Source of the DNA: Fredinandcohnia humi
GTDB taxonomy: Bacteria > Bacillota > Bacilli > Bacillales > Bacillaceae_L
Reading direction: 5' to 3'
NCBI RefSeq assembly: GCF_001439915.1
Contig: NZ_LMBW01000004.1
Span: forward strand, 43,566-98,821
Length of the DNA: 55,256 bases
Below, one piece after another: positions 35,900 through 44,993 of the stretch. The first letter of the stretch is position 1, and each line of letters starts with the position of its first letter. The position numbers and the translations under genes were made by a program. Below the pieces are notes generated by a model. It had not been told where the DNA came from. It saw only the letters and a list, made by a program, of their open reading frames with translations, and searched no databases.

Positions 35900-36385
35900 T
35901 TGAGATGCATAGGACAAGAGGAAAAAGTCGGTAGAGAGTCTGAATGCAAAGCTTATTCGGACGGACAAGCGAGGAAAGTTAGTAGTGAGTTCGAATGTAT
36001 GGCTTATTCGGACAGGACAAGAGGAAAAAGTCGGTAGTGAGTCCAAATGCAAGGCTAATTCGGACAGGGCAAGAGGAAAAAGCCGGTAGAGTGTCCAAAT
36101 GCAAGGTTTATTCGTACAGGACAAGCGGAAAAAGTCGGTAGTGTGTCCGAATGCAAGGCTAATTCGGACAGGACAAGCGGGGAAAGTTAGTAGTGAGTCC
36201 GAATTCGAGACTTATTCGGACAGGACCAAGCGGGGAAAGTTAGTAGTGAGTCCGAATTCGAGACTTATTCGGACAGGGCAAGCGGAAAAAGTCGGTAGAG
36301 AGTCCGAATGCAAGGCTTATTCGGGCAGGACAAGCGAGAAAAGTCGGTAGAGAGTCCGAATGTATGGCTAATTCGGACAGGACAT
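35900..36385. repeat. Tandem array of about nine 52-bp repeats
   Basis: Each unit runs ATTCGGACAGGACAAGCGGA, AAAAGTCGGTAGTGAGTCCG, AATGCAAGGCTT with a few substitutions; eight units fill 35955-36370 and partial units flank them. ATTCGGAC and GTCCGAAT inside each unit form an 8-bp inverted repeat, so each copy can fold into a hairpin. The unit is not a multiple of three, so open frames through it are artefacts. No unique spacers, so it is not CRISPR. This and its flanks fill the gap between nupC and the small Tyr/Pro-rich gene. Confidence 0.85.
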
Positions 36386-36557
36386 GACTCCAATGGGCCT
36401 GGAAAACCACAACCCAAAATACGCTATTTAAAAATATGTCCAATCGCCCAATAATTATAGAAACCCTGTGCATAGGCTGATAATGTAGGGATCTATAGAA
36501 GAAAGGATGAAAATAAATGATTAATGATGGCGTAATACAATTGAATATCCAAGGCAG

Positions 36558-36794
36558 GTGAATGATTTCCATGTTGGCTTGTTGCAGCAGCCACATTACA
36601 GGGGTGAAAATCAAGGATTATACGATGAACAACGTTTTATTGGACCTTTTATAGTGCCATTTGCTGGTGCTTTCGCAGGAAGTCTTTTGGCTGGTATTTT
36701 ATTCAGACCAAATTATTATCCTCCATACCCGCAGTACCAACCATATCCCCCGTACCCTTCATACCAGCCATATCCGTTTTATCCACGATATTAA
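36558..36794 (+). CDS. Small Tyr/Pro-rich membrane or coat-associated protein
   Basis: A 78-residue protein: polar N-terminus (VGLLQQPHYRGENQG), a helix rich in Gly/Ala (GPFIVPFAGAFAGSLLAGIL) and a repetitive YPPYP/YQPYP tail. Tails of this kind occur in Bacillus spore-coat and surface proteins. The start is uncertain: a GTG at 36558 has no proper spacing, while a 14-codon frame (ATG at 36517, good AAGGA site) ends in the overlapping TGA. The frame upstream of the GTG (RNTIEYPRQV) reads sensibly back to a stop, hinting at a frameshift or an ATT start. Confidence 0.55.
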   Translation: MNDFHVGLLQQPHYRGENQGLYDEQRFIGPFIVPFAGAFAGSLLAGILFRPNYYPPYPQYQPYPPYPSYQPYPFYPRY

Positions 36795-36810
36795 GCCGTT
36801 TAACAAACGG

Positions 36811-36848
36811 AAAAAGAAGACGTACATCGTTTCGTCTTCTTTCTTTGC
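36811..36848. terminator. Terminator of the small Tyr/Pro-rich gene
   Basis: AAGAAGACG pairs with CGTCTTCTT across a short loop, followed by TCTTTG. It lies between convergent genes. Confidence 0.65.
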
Positions 36849-36882
36849 GTGACTAATCTTTTATATATGAAACAATTGCCTT

Positions 36883-37590
36883 TTACCATTCATTTGGCTC
36901 ATAATCTAGTTCTCTAAATAATTGGGTTCGCTCCTTCTTTGTTAAATCCCTCCATTGTCCAGGGGGGAGACTTCCCAAATGAATATTCATGATTCGTACT
37001 CTTTTCAGTGCGTAGACTTCGTAGCCTAACGCTTCACACATCCGGCGAATTTGGCGGTTTAGCCCCTGTTTTAAAATAATTTGAAATTCAAATTGTGATA
37101 ACTGTCTTACATCACATGGAAGTGTTTTTGTACCTAGAATTTTTACACCCTCAGCCATTTTTTTCAAAAACTCAGGAGTAACGGGCTTATCTACGGATAC
37201 AATGTATTCTTTTTCGTGTTTATTTTCGGCACGTAAAATTTCATTGACGATATCACCATCGTTTGTAAGGAGTATTAATCCCTCAGATTCCTTGTCCAAT
37301 CGTCCAATATTGAATATTCTTAACGGATGATTCACTAAATCAACAATATTTCCTTTTACTTTTTTTTCCGTTGTGCTTGTAATTCCTACAGGTTTATTTA
37401 AGGCAATATATACATTGTTTCTTGCTACGCGGACGGGTGATCCATTTACAAGAACATGATCACCTGGCTCTACCTGGCTTCCAATTTTCGCCCGTTTCCC
37501 ATTGATTTGTACTCTTCCATCACTAATTAATTTATCTGCCTGTCTTCTTGATGCTATTCCAGAATCGCTTATGTATTTATTGATGCGCAT
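36883..37590 (-). CDS. rluF: 23S rRNA pseudouridine synthase, RluF/RsuA family
   Basis: A 235-residue enzyme that isomerises uridine in 23S rRNA (U2604 for RluF). The S4 domain covers residues 1-60 ([20 protein letters not shown]). The catalytic loop is [20 protein letters not shown] with the catalytic aspartate after RL, and [17 protein letters not shown] is the binding segment. The C-terminal [13 protein letters not shown] is typical of the RluF group. Stands alone, facing the previous gene. Confidence 0.88.
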   Translation of the reverse strand: MRINKYISDSGIASRRQADKLISDGRVQINGKRAKIGSQVEPGDHVLVNGSPVRVARNNVYIALNKPVGITSTTEKKVKGNIVDLVNHPLRIFNIGRLDKESEGLILLTNDGDIVNEILRAENKHEKEYIVSVDKPVTPEFLKKMAEGVKILGTKTLPCDVRQLSQFEFQIILKQGLNRQIRRMCEALGYEVYALKRVRIMNIHLGSLPPGQWRDLTKKERTQLFRELDYEPNEW

Positions 37591-37758
37591 GTTAAACCAT
37601 CCTTAAGTAGAGGTAATAGTATATTTTCTATAACTATACAATAATTTGAATCAAAAATCACATTTAGCTACATTACGGTGAAACCGTCTTAAAAATATAT
37701 GGGTTTTATTGGTATAATGGGAAGAAAGCTTAAATAATAAGAGGGAGGCAGGCATAGA

Positions 37759-38253
37759 ATGAAGCAACTTTATATAAAGCAAAAGGTATTTAGTCTAAGT
37801 GGCAAATTTACGGTAAAGGATCAGCAGGAGAAGGATGTTTATTACGTCGAGGGCAGTTTTATGAAAATCCCCAAGACTTTCTCCATTATGAATACAAAAA
37901 GAGAAGAAGTAGCACTTATTACGAAAAAAGTGTTAAGTTTTTTACCGAAGTTTTTTGTCGAGGTGAATGGTCGGGAAGTACTAACGATTAAGAAGGAATT
38001 TTCCTTCTTTAAAGCACGTTATACGATTGATACAGCAGGCATTGAAGTACATGGTAATTGGTGGGATATGGATTTCCAGGTATTACAGCATGGTAAAGTC
38101 GTCGGCAAAGTGAACAAGGAGTGGTTCACCTGGGGCGATAGCTACAAGCTTCAAATATTGAATGAGGAAATGGAAACCATCGTTATTGCGATTGTTGTCG
38201 CCATTGATTGTGTGAAGGCTGACCAAGCAGCCGCTTCCACAGCCGCTACTTAA
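37759..38253 (+). CDS. LURP-one-related (YxjI-like) protein
   Basis: A 164-residue protein built as one tubby-like/LOR beta-barrel with a central hydrophobic helix (TIVIAIVVAIDCVKADQAAA). It begins MKQLYIKQKVFSLSGKFTVK, a typical LOR opening, and repeats short strands such as YYVEGSFMKIPKTFSIMN. Relatives include B. subtilis YxjI; membrane-phosphoinositide or scaffold roles are known only for distant plant and animal relatives. AGGGAGGCAGG precedes the ATG. Confidence 0.8.
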   Translation: MKQLYIKQKVFSLSGKFTVKDQQEKDVYYVEGSFMKIPKTFSIMNTKREEVALITKKVLSFLPKFFVEVNGREVLTIKKEFSFFKARYTIDTAGIEVHGNWWDMDFQVLQHGKVVGKVNKEWFTWGDSYKLQILNEEMETIVIAIVVAIDCVKADQAAASTAAT

Positions 38254-38507
38254 CGCATGGACCAGGATAAGCACCCGAGCTGAAAAATAGACGGAAAAAT
38301 CACGCTTAATTTGCTTTCGCTAGTTACTCGATTAAAGCCAAGGCGCCTTATTAAAGGTTACGGGTAGGTATTATAATATGAAGGAAAATACTGTATAATT
38401 GGGATGAGATAATAATATAGTTTCTATATAACGGTTCTTTTGGTATTTCAAATTAATACATTTATCTTTTTATAGAAAAAAACAATTATGGAAAGGGAGG
38501 CGGAGTT

Positions 38508-38747
38508 TTGGCAGTAGCAGCTTTAGTTTTGGGGATTATTGGGTTATTTTTTGCGTGGATTCCCTTTTTTGGTTATGTAATGCCAGTTTTAGCCATCATT
38601 TTTGGTGTTCTTGAAAGAAATAACGAAGGGAAAAAAGGGATGGCATTAGCTGGATTAATTCTTGGAATTATCTCATTAGTAATATTTAAGTTAGGATTTT
38701 GGGTATTAGTTATGATCGGGGCAATTGCAGAAGGAAGTAATCTGTGA
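38508..38747 (+). CDS. DUF4190-type small membrane protein
   Basis: A 79-residue protein with two hydrophobic helices and the DUF4190 pattern AVAALVLGIIGLFFAWIPFF followed by GMALAGLILGIISL. TTG start with GGGAGGCGG upstream. Function unknown. The 254 bases before it show nothing beyond a possible TATAAT-type promoter (TGTATAATTG near 38392). Confidence 0.75.
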   Translation: MAVAALVLGIIGLFFAWIPFFGYVMPVLAIIFGVLERNNEGKKGMALAGLILGIISLVIFKLGFWVLVMIGAIAEGSNL

Positions 38748-38853
38748 CAACCTGATTATGGGGAAATGCCACTAATGTGGTCCCGAAAATTCCCATTTGA
38801 CGTTCTTGCTTTTATACTATATATTATGATGTAGTAAAGAATGCCCGGGCAAG

Positions 38854-38891
38854 GAGAGGTTCATAGCTGACACCCTCTATAAAAAACTATG
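38854..38891 (+). ncRNA. preQ1-I riboswitch upstream of queF
   Basis: GAGAGGTTCATAGCTGACAC, then CCTCTATAAAAAACTATGG. This is the complete preQ1-I aptamer: P1 stem AGAGG/CCTCT, a loop with TTC and AGCT, and the A-rich tail that folds back on the stem. A terminator follows. Binding of preQ1 is expected to shut off queF. Confidence 0.93.
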
Positions 38892-38905
38892 GAAACATGA
38901 CAAAT

Positions 38906-38935
38906 GCCATGTCCATAATCGGATGTGGCTTTTTG
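38906..38935 (+). terminator. Riboswitch-controlled terminator before queF
   Basis: GCCATGTCC pairs with GGATGTGGC (with G-T pairs) and is followed by TTTTTGTTTGTT. It is the expression platform of the preQ1 aptamer 14 bases upstream. Confidence 0.7.
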
Positions 38936-39017
38936 TTTGTTACATACTTTTTTTATAGAATGATTGGCGGAGCCTCTCTTGAAAAGTGTTGGGAAGCATT
39001 TACAAGGAGGTTTTTTT

Positions 39018-39518
39018 ATGTCTGGCCGAAACCAAGAAGAAGGCTTAAAGGATTTGACGTTATTGGGTAATCAAAATACTCAATATTCATTTGATTATGC
39101 ACCCGAGGTACTTGAGTCAGTGGATAATCTTCACAAAAATCGTGATTATTTTGTGAAATTTAATTGCCCTGAATTCACAAGCCTATGTCCAATCACACAC
39201 CAACCCGATTTTGCAACGATGTATATTTCATATATTCCAAATGAAAAAATTGTTGAAAGTAAATCACTAAAGTTATATTTATTTAGTTTTCGAAATCATG
39301 GTGATTTCCATGAGGATTGTGTCAATATCATTATGAATGATTTAATTAAATTACTTGATCCTAGATATATCGAGGTTTGGGGAAAATTTACCCCACGTGG
39401 CGGTATCTCAATTGATCCGTGGTGTAACTATGGGAAGCCCGGAACGAAGTATGAAGAAATGGCCCATTATCGTTTAATGAACCATGATTTGAATCCAGAA
39501 AAAGTCGATAATCGATAA
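39018..39518 (+). CDS. queF: NADPH-dependent 7-cyano-7-deazaguanine reductase QueF
   Basis: Reduces preQ0 to preQ1 in queuosine synthesis. A 166-residue short-type (unimodular) QueF with the nucleophile C57 in [15 protein letters not shown] and the acid D64, then the NADPH/substrate motif [20 protein letters not shown] and [10 protein letters not shown]. The ATG at 39018 has AAGGAGG 7 bases upstream; an 18-codon extension has no support. Controlled by the preQ1-I riboswitch in its leader. Confidence 0.95.
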   Translation: MSGRNQEEGLKDLTLLGNQNTQYSFDYAPEVLESVDNLHKNRDYFVKFNCPEFTSLCPITHQPDFATMYISYIPNEKIVESKSLKLYLFSFRNHGDFHEDCVNIIMNDLIKLLDPRYIEVWGKFTPRGGISIDPWCNYGKPGTKYEEMAHYRLMNHDLNPEKVDNR

Positions 39519-39533
39519 GAAAATTTAATTAAG

Positions 39534-39569
39534 AAAGAGGTTATTAGCTACCCTCTTTAAAAAACTAAG
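39534..39569 (+). ncRNA. Second preQ1-I riboswitch, upstream of queC
   Basis: AAAGAGGTTATTAGCTACCC, then TCTTTAAAAAACTAAG. Same architecture as the aptamer before queF, but the loop is two bases shorter (AGCTACCC instead of AGCTGACACCC) and TTC is replaced by TTA. This resembles the compact type-2 form known from Caldanaerobacter tengcongensis. Confidence 0.85.
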
Positions 39570-39570
39570 A

Positions 39571-39602
39571 AACGGCACTTTTTCTTAGAGTGCCGTTTTT
39601 TC
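39571..39602 (+). terminator. Riboswitch-controlled terminator before queC
   Basis: AACGGCAC and GTGCCGTT make a perfect stem followed by TTTTTT, directly after the aptamer. Confidence 0.85.
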
Positions 39603-39623
39603 ATTGCAAGGGAGTTTTGATTA

Positions 39624-40289
39624 TTGAAGCGCGAAAAAGCAATCGTTGTTTTTAGTGGTGGTCAGGATAGCACGACTTGTCTATTCTGGGCAAAAGAACG
39701 TTTTAAAGAGGTCGAAGCAGTGACGTTTGATTATGGCCAAAGGCATCGTCTTGAAATTGAAATAGCGAAGGATATCGCAGCAGAACTTGGTGTCAAACAT
39801 CACGTTCTTGATATGTCGCTTCTGAATCAGTTGGCTCCGAATGCTTTGACACGACAAGATATTAAGGTAGAAGAGGGAGAAAATGGCGAGCTACCATCTA
39901 CTTTTGTGCCTGGCCGAAATCTACTCTTCCTTTCCTTTGCAGGGGTTTTAGCGCGTCAAGTAGGGGCAAAGCATATCGTTACAGGAGTAAGTGAAACAGA
40001 TTTTAGCGGATATCCTGATTGCCGTGATATTTTTACGAAATCCTTGAATGTAACGTTAAATTTATCGATGGACGATACCTTTGTGATTGATACACCATTG
40101 ATGTGGCTTAATAAGGAACAGACATGGGAGCTTGCTGATCAGCTTGGGGCACTGGAATTTGTTCGGGAAAAAACGTTAACCTGCTACAACGGTATAATCG
40201 CAGATGGCTGTGGTGATTGCCCGGCGTGTAAACTACGAAAAAAAGGGCTAGATGAATTTTATTTGGGGAAATCAAATATCGAGGAGTAA
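39624..40289 (+). CDS. queC: 7-cyano-7-deazaguanine synthase QueC
   Basis: ATP-dependent conversion of 7-carboxy-7-deazaguanine to preQ0. PP-loop SGGQDS (11-16); zinc ligands C187, C196, C199 and C202 in [18 protein letters not shown]. Length 221 fits the family. TTG start with AAGGGAG upstream. queD and queE, normally in the same operon, are not in the window; the next gene is a transporter of queuosine precursors. That suggests the cell combines partial synthesis genes here with salvage, or keeps queD/queE elsewhere. Confidence 0.95.
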   Translation: MKREKAIVVFSGGQDSTTCLFWAKERFKEVEAVTFDYGQRHRLEIEIAKDIAAELGVKHHVLDMSLLNQLAPNALTRQDIKVEEGENGELPSTFVPGRNLLFLSFAGVLARQVGAKHIVTGVSETDFSGYPDCRDIFTKSLNVTLNLSMDDTFVIDTPLMWLNKEQTWELADQLGALEFVREKTLTCYNGIIADGCGDCPACKLRKKGLDEFYLGKSNIEE

Positions 40290-40293
40290 TATC

Positions 40294-40836
40294 ATGAGAA
40301 TACTATTTTACTTAATTTCAATTGTTACCGCGAATGTGGTAACGGCAGCTTTTGCACCATTAGTGTTTGGAATTTTCATCATTCCAATGGGTACGCTTTT
40401 GGTGGGAGCTACCTTTATCTTTCGGGACCTTGTGCAGAATAAATATGGTAGAGGAAAAACATATTTATTTATATTTATAGCTTTAATCTTATCAGCGGTG
40501 GTTTCATTTATGCTTGGGGATACATTATTTATTGTGATGGCATCGGCCATTTCATTCGTTGTCTCTGAATCAGCTGATACTGAAATTTATTCTAGATTGA
40601 AACTCCCAATCGCTTGGCGAGTATTCTACAGCGGAATTGTTGGAGGATTTCTCGACTCTGTTATTTTCGTAATTGTTGGCTTAAGTCCACTAGGTGCTAA
40701 TATTCTGCCTTGGGAGGCTGTGCCAGCTGCTATTTTAGGGCAAATTATAGTTAAGACAATCATTCAAATGATCGGAGCTCTAATTTTGAACAAAGTTCGA
40801 TTCAATGGTTTTGATAACGTAGAAACAATTAACTAA
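40294..40836 (+). CDS. VUT-family queuosine-precursor transporter (YhhQ-like)
   Basis: Membrane importer of 180 residues with about six helices. It carries the family segment LLVGATFIFRDLVQNKYGRG (the RDxxxxxxG motif) and FVVSESADTEIYSRLKLP. YhhQ/VUT proteins import preQ0, preQ1 or queuine. The ATG at 40294 is chosen for its GAGGAG site; the frame runs back into queC. It lies 4 bases after queC and shares its riboswitch. Confidence 0.88.
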   Translation: MRILFYLISIVTANVVTAAFAPLVFGIFIIPMGTLLVGATFIFRDLVQNKYGRGKTYLFIFIALILSAVVSFMLGDTLFIVMASAISFVVSESADTEIYSRLKLPIAWRVFYSGIVGGFLDSVIFVIVGLSPLGANILPWEAVPAAILGQIIVKTIIQMIGALILNKVRFNGFDNVETIN

Positions 40837-40844
40837 AAATCCTT

Positions 40845-40876
40845 GAAGAAGCCACATTTATTTATGTGGCTTCTTC
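40845..40876. terminator. Bidirectional terminator
   Basis: GAAGAAGCCACAT and ATGTGGCTTCTTC form a perfect 13-bp stem between the convergent transporter and LysM genes. Confidence 0.85.
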
Positions 40877-40904
40877 TGATTTTTAATAAGAAAAACATTC
40901 TAAA

Positions 40905-41735
40905 TCAGTCTACAATGGTTACCTTTACTTGTTGAACCCCGAAATTAATCGCATCTTGTTTAGAAGGAATAAAGATATCAATTTTATTTCCTTTAATGGC
41001 TCCGCCCGTATCTCCGGCAATTGCTTCACCATAGCCTTCTACAAATACTTTACTGCCAAGAGGAATAACAGATGGGTCTACTGAGATTACCTTTGTGTTA
41101 GGGTTTTCTAGTAGGTTGATTCCCGTTGATGTAATTCCGGAACACCCTTCACATGTAGCTGTATAAGCAGTGGCTGTCACTGTAATTTCCTTTGTACTTG
41201 TATTATTTGTTGATGCAGCGGGTGCTACAGATGTACTTTTTTCTGCTGTTTCAGGAGCTGGTGCCACAGGTGTACTTTCCTTAGGCGTTTCCACAACTGG
41301 TACCGCACTTGCTTTTTCACTTTGTACTTTTGCAACCGATTGAACTGTTTTTTCTGTAACAGCTTTGGTACTATTTTTCACACCTTCAAAGATTACTAGA
41401 TTTAATCCAGGATGGATGAGATCGGTATGTAATTGGTTCCATTCTTTTATTTGAGATACGGTTACCTGATGGTCTACGGCGATGTCCCATAATGTGTCAC
41501 CTTGATTAACCGTATATTGTTTTTCTGGTACAATGATAAGTTCATCCCCGGGGTGGATTAGGTCTGCCGTAAGTTGATTCAGCATTTTGATATTTTCTAC
41601 AGATGTATGATTTGCTCGGGATAGATCCCAAAGTGAATCTCCTTTTTGTACAGTGGTCGTTGAAGCTTGTACATTAGCACTTACTGTTACTGAGAGTACA
41701 GTACCCGCCAAAATTGTTACCATTTTTTTAAGCAT
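40905..41735 (-). CDS. Secreted cell-wall protein with two LysM repeats and a 3D domain (YocH-like)
   Basis: A 276-residue secreted wall protein. Signal peptide 1-24; LysM 1 (TTTVQKGDSLWDLSRANHTS), LysM 2 (YTVNQGDTLWDIAVDHQVTV); a Thr/Pro/Ala-rich spacer; a C-terminal 3D domain with ATAYTATCEGCSGITSTGI and GDTGGAIKGNKIDIFI, where three aspartates form the likely active site of a lytic transglycosylase fold. YocH, the closest B. subtilis type, is a WalR target; I do not see a convincing WalR box in front of this gene. Confidence 0.88.
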   Translation of the reverse strand: MLKKMVTILAGTVLSVTVSANVQASTTTVQKGDSLWDLSRANHTSVENIKMLNQLTADLIHPGDELIIVPEKQYTVNQGDTLWDIAVDHQVTVSQIKEWNQLHTDLIHPGLNLVIFEGVKNSTKAVTEKTVQSVAKVQSEKASAVPVVETPKESTPVAPAPETAEKSTSVAPAASTNNTSTKEITVTATAYTATCEGCSGITSTGINLLENPNTKVISVDPSVIPLGSKVFVEGYGEAIAGDTGGAIKGNKIDIFIPSKQDAINFGVQQVKVTIVD

Positions 41736-41937
41736 TTAATTACCCTCCATGTTCTTTGTTGCTAACTTTCAACCATCGTAACATAGATATTTCTTAGAAA
41801 AAGAACAGGGAGGTATTAAATTGGTAACATCCGTGGCAATTATATTGCAAAAGTATTTCTAGTAGTAATTAAAGTAATGTAAAGTATGCTAATATGTATG
41901 GAAGATTTCAAAATTTACTAACGGGGGAGATATTGTT

Positions 41938-42276
41938 ATGAGTAATCTACCAAATTGTCCAAAATGTAATTCTGAATATACTTACGAGGATGGAACACTT
42001 TTGGTTTGTCCAATATGCGGAAATGAATGGGCTATAGGATCAGAGGTGGAAAATAATGAAGATAAAAAGATTGTTAAGGATGCAAACGGAAATGTATTAA
42101 ATGATGGGGATACTGTAACAGTCATTAAGGATCTTAAAGTAAAAGGAAGTTCATCCACACTAAAGCAAGGTACCAAAGTAAAAGGTATCCGATTGGTGGA
42201 AGGTGACCACAACATCGATTGCAAAATAGAAGGTTTTGGACCAATGAAGTTAAAATCGGAGTTTGTTAAAAAGTAA
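41938..42276 (+). CDS. phnA: PhnA/YjdM-family zinc-ribbon protein
   Basis: A 112-residue protein with an N-terminal zinc ribbon ([20 protein letters not shown], ligands C8, C11, C26, C29) and a C-terminal SH3-like PhnA domain ([20 protein letters not shown]). Despite the historic name it has no proven role in phosphonate breakdown in Bacillus; only distant relatives are phosphonoacetate hydrolases. It does not belong to the PhoP-box genes. GGGGGAG precedes the ATG. Confidence 0.88.
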   Translation: MSNLPNCPKCNSEYTYEDGTLLVCPICGNEWAIGSEVENNEDKKIVKDANGNVLNDGDTVTVIKDLKVKGSSSTLKQGTKVKGIRLVEGDHNIDCKIEGFGPMKLKSEFVKK

Positions 42277-42280
42277 GCAA

Positions 42281-42320
42281 AAAACGTCAAAGACGAGGTT
42301 GAAGTCTTTGACGCTTTTTT
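42281..42320 (+). terminator. Terminator of phnA
   Basis: AACGTCAAAGAC pairs with GTCTTTGACGCT and runs into TTTTTT. Confidence 0.85.
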
Positions 42321-42337
42321 GAATTCATCCAAAAATT

Positions 42338-43240
42338 CTATCCCTCAACATGCTTTCTAACTTTAAAAAGACTGTTACCTAGTTCATTTAATCCAATTGC
42401 TACTAAAATAATGGCTGTGCCAAACCACTGTAGCCCTGTTACTGTTTCTGACAAAATGATGCTGGCTGATAGGATAGCGATTGGTAATTCAACCGATGTT
42501 AATATATTGGCAATTCCACCTGGAACCAATGGTGCACCCGCTGCGAAAAAGAGTGGGGGAAGGACTGCACCAAATAGCGAAACACCAACAGCTACCGTTA
42601 CTAAGTTTACCTCTAAGGGCAGTACAGTGGGAATATCACGCATAAATACGATAAGTATTAAGATGGTTGACCCAGTTGCCATTAAAGAGGTTCTGGTCAA
42701 TGGATCCACATTTACAGCAACCTTCCCGCTGAAAAAAATAAATCCAGCATAAGTGAATGCTGAAAGAATTCCAAATAGGAAACCTTTCAAAGGTAGACCT
42801 TGTATGTCACCATTCAATATATCGGAAGCAAAGAAGACCCCAATTAAAATGAATACGATCGATAAAGTAGTAATAGGGGCAGGTTTAATTTTGCTGAAAA
42901 TCCATTCTAAAATAATTCCAATCCAAACAAATTGAAACATTAAAATGATGGCCAATGAGGCCGGCAGATATTGCATCGCACCATAATAGAAAATACTTGT
43001 TAATCCGATAAAACAACCGGTTATCATAATTTGAGGAATATTTTTCTTATTTAGCCCTTTAAAGCTTGGGCGTTTAATGAGAGTGATAGACCATAATACT
43101 AATGAGGAAATGATCATTTGAACGATATTAATTTGACCAAGTGAGTAGCCGTAGCTAAACCCTAATTTAGCAAATATCGGTGTAAAACCAAAACACCCAG
43201 CACCTAATAAAACAAACAATATACCTTTATTTACTTTCAT
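42338..43240 (-). CDS. EamA-family (DMT) transporter
   Basis: A 300-residue protein with ten membrane helices in two EamA repeats (about 10-140 and 150-285). Segments GCFGFTPIFAKLGFSYGYSL and PASLAIILMFQFVWIGIILE are typical. It probably exports amino acids or other metabolites. The ATG at 43240 has GAGGAGGTT at good spacing; the longer frame does not. Confidence 0.82.
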   Translation of the reverse strand: MKVNKGILFVLLGAGCFGFTPIFAKLGFSYGYSLGQINIVQMIISSLVLWSITLIKRPSFKGLNKKNIPQIMITGCFIGLTSIFYYGAMQYLPASLAIILMFQFVWIGIILEWIFSKIKPAPITTLSIVFILIGVFFASDILNGDIQGLPLKGFLFGILSAFTYAGFIFFSGKVAVNVDPLTRTSLMATGSTILILIVFMRDIPTVLPLEVNLVTVAVGVSLFGAVLPPLFFAAGAPLVPGGIANILTSVELPIAILSASIILSETVTGLQWFGTAIILVAIGLNELGNSLFKVRKHVEG

Positions 43241-43351
43241 TATTGAACCTCCTCGCTGCAAAAAAACTACCAAACTAGTATAGCATAAATAGAGGAATAG
43301 ATGTTCTTATTCGCTCTTTTTAAAGGGAGGTTCTAATTGGAAATGAGCCAT

Positions 43352-43391
43352 AAAAATCTCCTTGACCAATTATACTATCAAGGAGATTTTT
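43352..43391. terminator. Hairpin terminator of the BCCT gene
   Basis: AAAAATCTCCTTGA and TCAAGGAGATTTTT form a perfect 14-bp stem just after the stop of the transporter gene. Confidence 0.8.
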
Positions 43392-43397
43392 ATGATT

Positions 43398-44930
43398 TCA
43401 ATTCTTATTAGAGCGCATGGTGCTTTTATTGCTTCTTTGTACCTCAAGTTCACTCTTTAAACCTTTCAATAATGAGAAGCACATGATGATCAAGATAATC
43501 GCAAAAGGGAGTGCAGCCGCAATGGAGGCTGTTTGCAATACATTCAAACCTCCAGCTAAAAGTAGAACAGCGGCAACGGCTGATTGAATGACCCCCCAGG
43601 TTACTTTAATTTTATTCGAAGGGTTTAAGGTCCCGCCTTCACTTAACATGCCTAACACAAAGGTCGCTGTGTCGGCAACAGTTACATAATAAATAGCTAC
43701 AACGGCAAATCCCATTATACTTAACAAAGAACTAAATGGGAGATAATCAAAGAATGTAAAAATAGACAATGAGACGTTTTCAGTAATATGGGCTGCAAGG
43801 TCATGATTTCCTGTGTTTTGTACAAGATCCAATGCGGAACCGCCAAATATGGACATCCAAAGGCAAGTCCCAAGGGTAGGGAAAAGTAATACACCAATCA
43901 CAAACTCTCGTACTGTTCTTCCTTTAGAAACCCGAGCAATGAACATTCCAACAAATGGAGCCCAGGCAATCCACCAAGCCCAATAAAATAAGGTCCATGA
44001 TGCAATCCATTCCCCTGTGCCAAAGGGATTTAGTCTCAAACTCATTTTGATAAAATCACTAATATAGAGACCCGTTGTGTTAAAAAAGACTTTTATAATA
44101 ATCATGGTTGGACCAAGAATTAGGATGAGGAACATGATAGCAAAAGATAAAATCATAGCTGCATTTGATAAGTACTGGATTCCCCTCTCGATGCCTGTAT
44201 TAATTGAGATTGTAAATATAACAGTAGCCACAGCAATTACAATCACCTGTATGAATAATGTATTAGGAGTGCCGAATATGTCATGCATTCCTGCCGTAAC
44301 CTGCATGGCACCAAGACCTAAGGATGTGGCAATCCCGAAAACTGTTGCAAAGATTGACAGTATATCAATCGTTTTTCCAATCGGTCCGAAGATTCGATCG
44401 CCCAACATTGGATAGAACGCCGAACTAACCGATGCAGGCAGCTTTTTGTTATATTGAAAAAAGGCAAGGGCTAAACCGATAACAGTGTAGATTGCCCATG
44501 GGTCCAGGCCCCAATGAAAAAAGGTATATTTCATTGCGGTATTGGCAGCTTCAACCGTATAGGGTTCACCGAAAGGAGGATTTGTGTAATGGGTGACTGG
44601 TTCAGCAACCGCCCAATAGACAATCCCTATACCCATCCCGGCACCGAACAACATTGCAAGCCAAGAAGCAGTATTGAAGTCAGGTCGGTCTGTTTTTTTA
44701 CCAAGCCGAATATCACCGTATCTTGAAAACAATAAAAATACAGAGAAGATTACAAAGAATAGGGTTGCACCAAGATATACCCAGCCGAGGTAATCAATTG
44801 AACCATTATAGATGATATTGGTAACATGAGCGAGATTATCTGTAAAAAAGACACCCCAAATAATAAAAATGATGGTAAGTATTAATGAAATAATAAAAAC
44901 GCTTGATCCTTTTTGACTTTTTCTAGCCAT
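43398..44930 (-). CDS. BCCT-family glycine betaine/choline transporter (OpuD-like)
   Basis: Osmoprotectant importer of 510 residues with twelve helices. The sodium and substrate region GMGIGIVYWAVAEPVTHYTN and the tryptophan-rich segment WTLFYWAWWIAWAPFVGMFI (aromatic box of betaine carriers) are complete, followed by ARVSKGRTVREF. The size is that of OpuD. GGAGGTTCCC precedes the ATG. A stand-alone gene. Confidence 0.9.
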   Translation of the reverse strand: MARKSQKGSSVFIISLILTIIFIIWGVFFTDNLAHVTNIIYNGSIDYLGWVYLGATLFFVIFSVFLLFSRYGDIRLGKKTDRPDFNTASWLAMLFGAGMGIGIVYWAVAEPVTHYTNPPFGEPYTVEAANTAMKYTFFHWGLDPWAIYTVIGLALAFFQYNKKLPASVSSAFYPMLGDRIFGPIGKTIDILSIFATVFGIATSLGLGAMQVTAGMHDIFGTPNTLFIQVIVIAVATVIFTISINTGIERGIQYLSNAAMILSFAIMFLILILGPTMIIIKVFFNTTGLYISDFIKMSLRLNPFGTGEWIASWTLFYWAWWIAWAPFVGMFIARVSKGRTVREFVIGVLLFPTLGTCLWMSIFGGSALDLVQNTGNHDLAAHITENVSLSIFTFFDYLPFSSLLSIMGFAVVAIYYVTVADTATFVLGMLSEGGTLNPSNKIKVTWGVIQSAVAAVLLLAGGLNVLQTASIAAALPFAIILIIMCFSLLKGLKSELEVQRSNKSTMRSNKN

Positions 44931-44993
44931 GGGAACCTCCTAATAAGATAAAAGCATTGGTTTGTTTAAGTGTAGGATTTAATAGAGATAGGA

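Noticed and set aside
35885-36350. Open frames of about 80 codons across the tandem repeats
   Set aside because: The unit length is not a multiple of three, so these frames are produced by the repeat itself; no ribosome site.
35900-36385. Array resembles a CRISPR
   Set aside because: The whole 52-bp unit repeats, with no unique spacers, and there are no cas genes.
37676-37692. ACGGTGAAACCGT resembles the attachment core
   Set aside because: It is a plain palindrome with an extra A and lacks the CATAA part.
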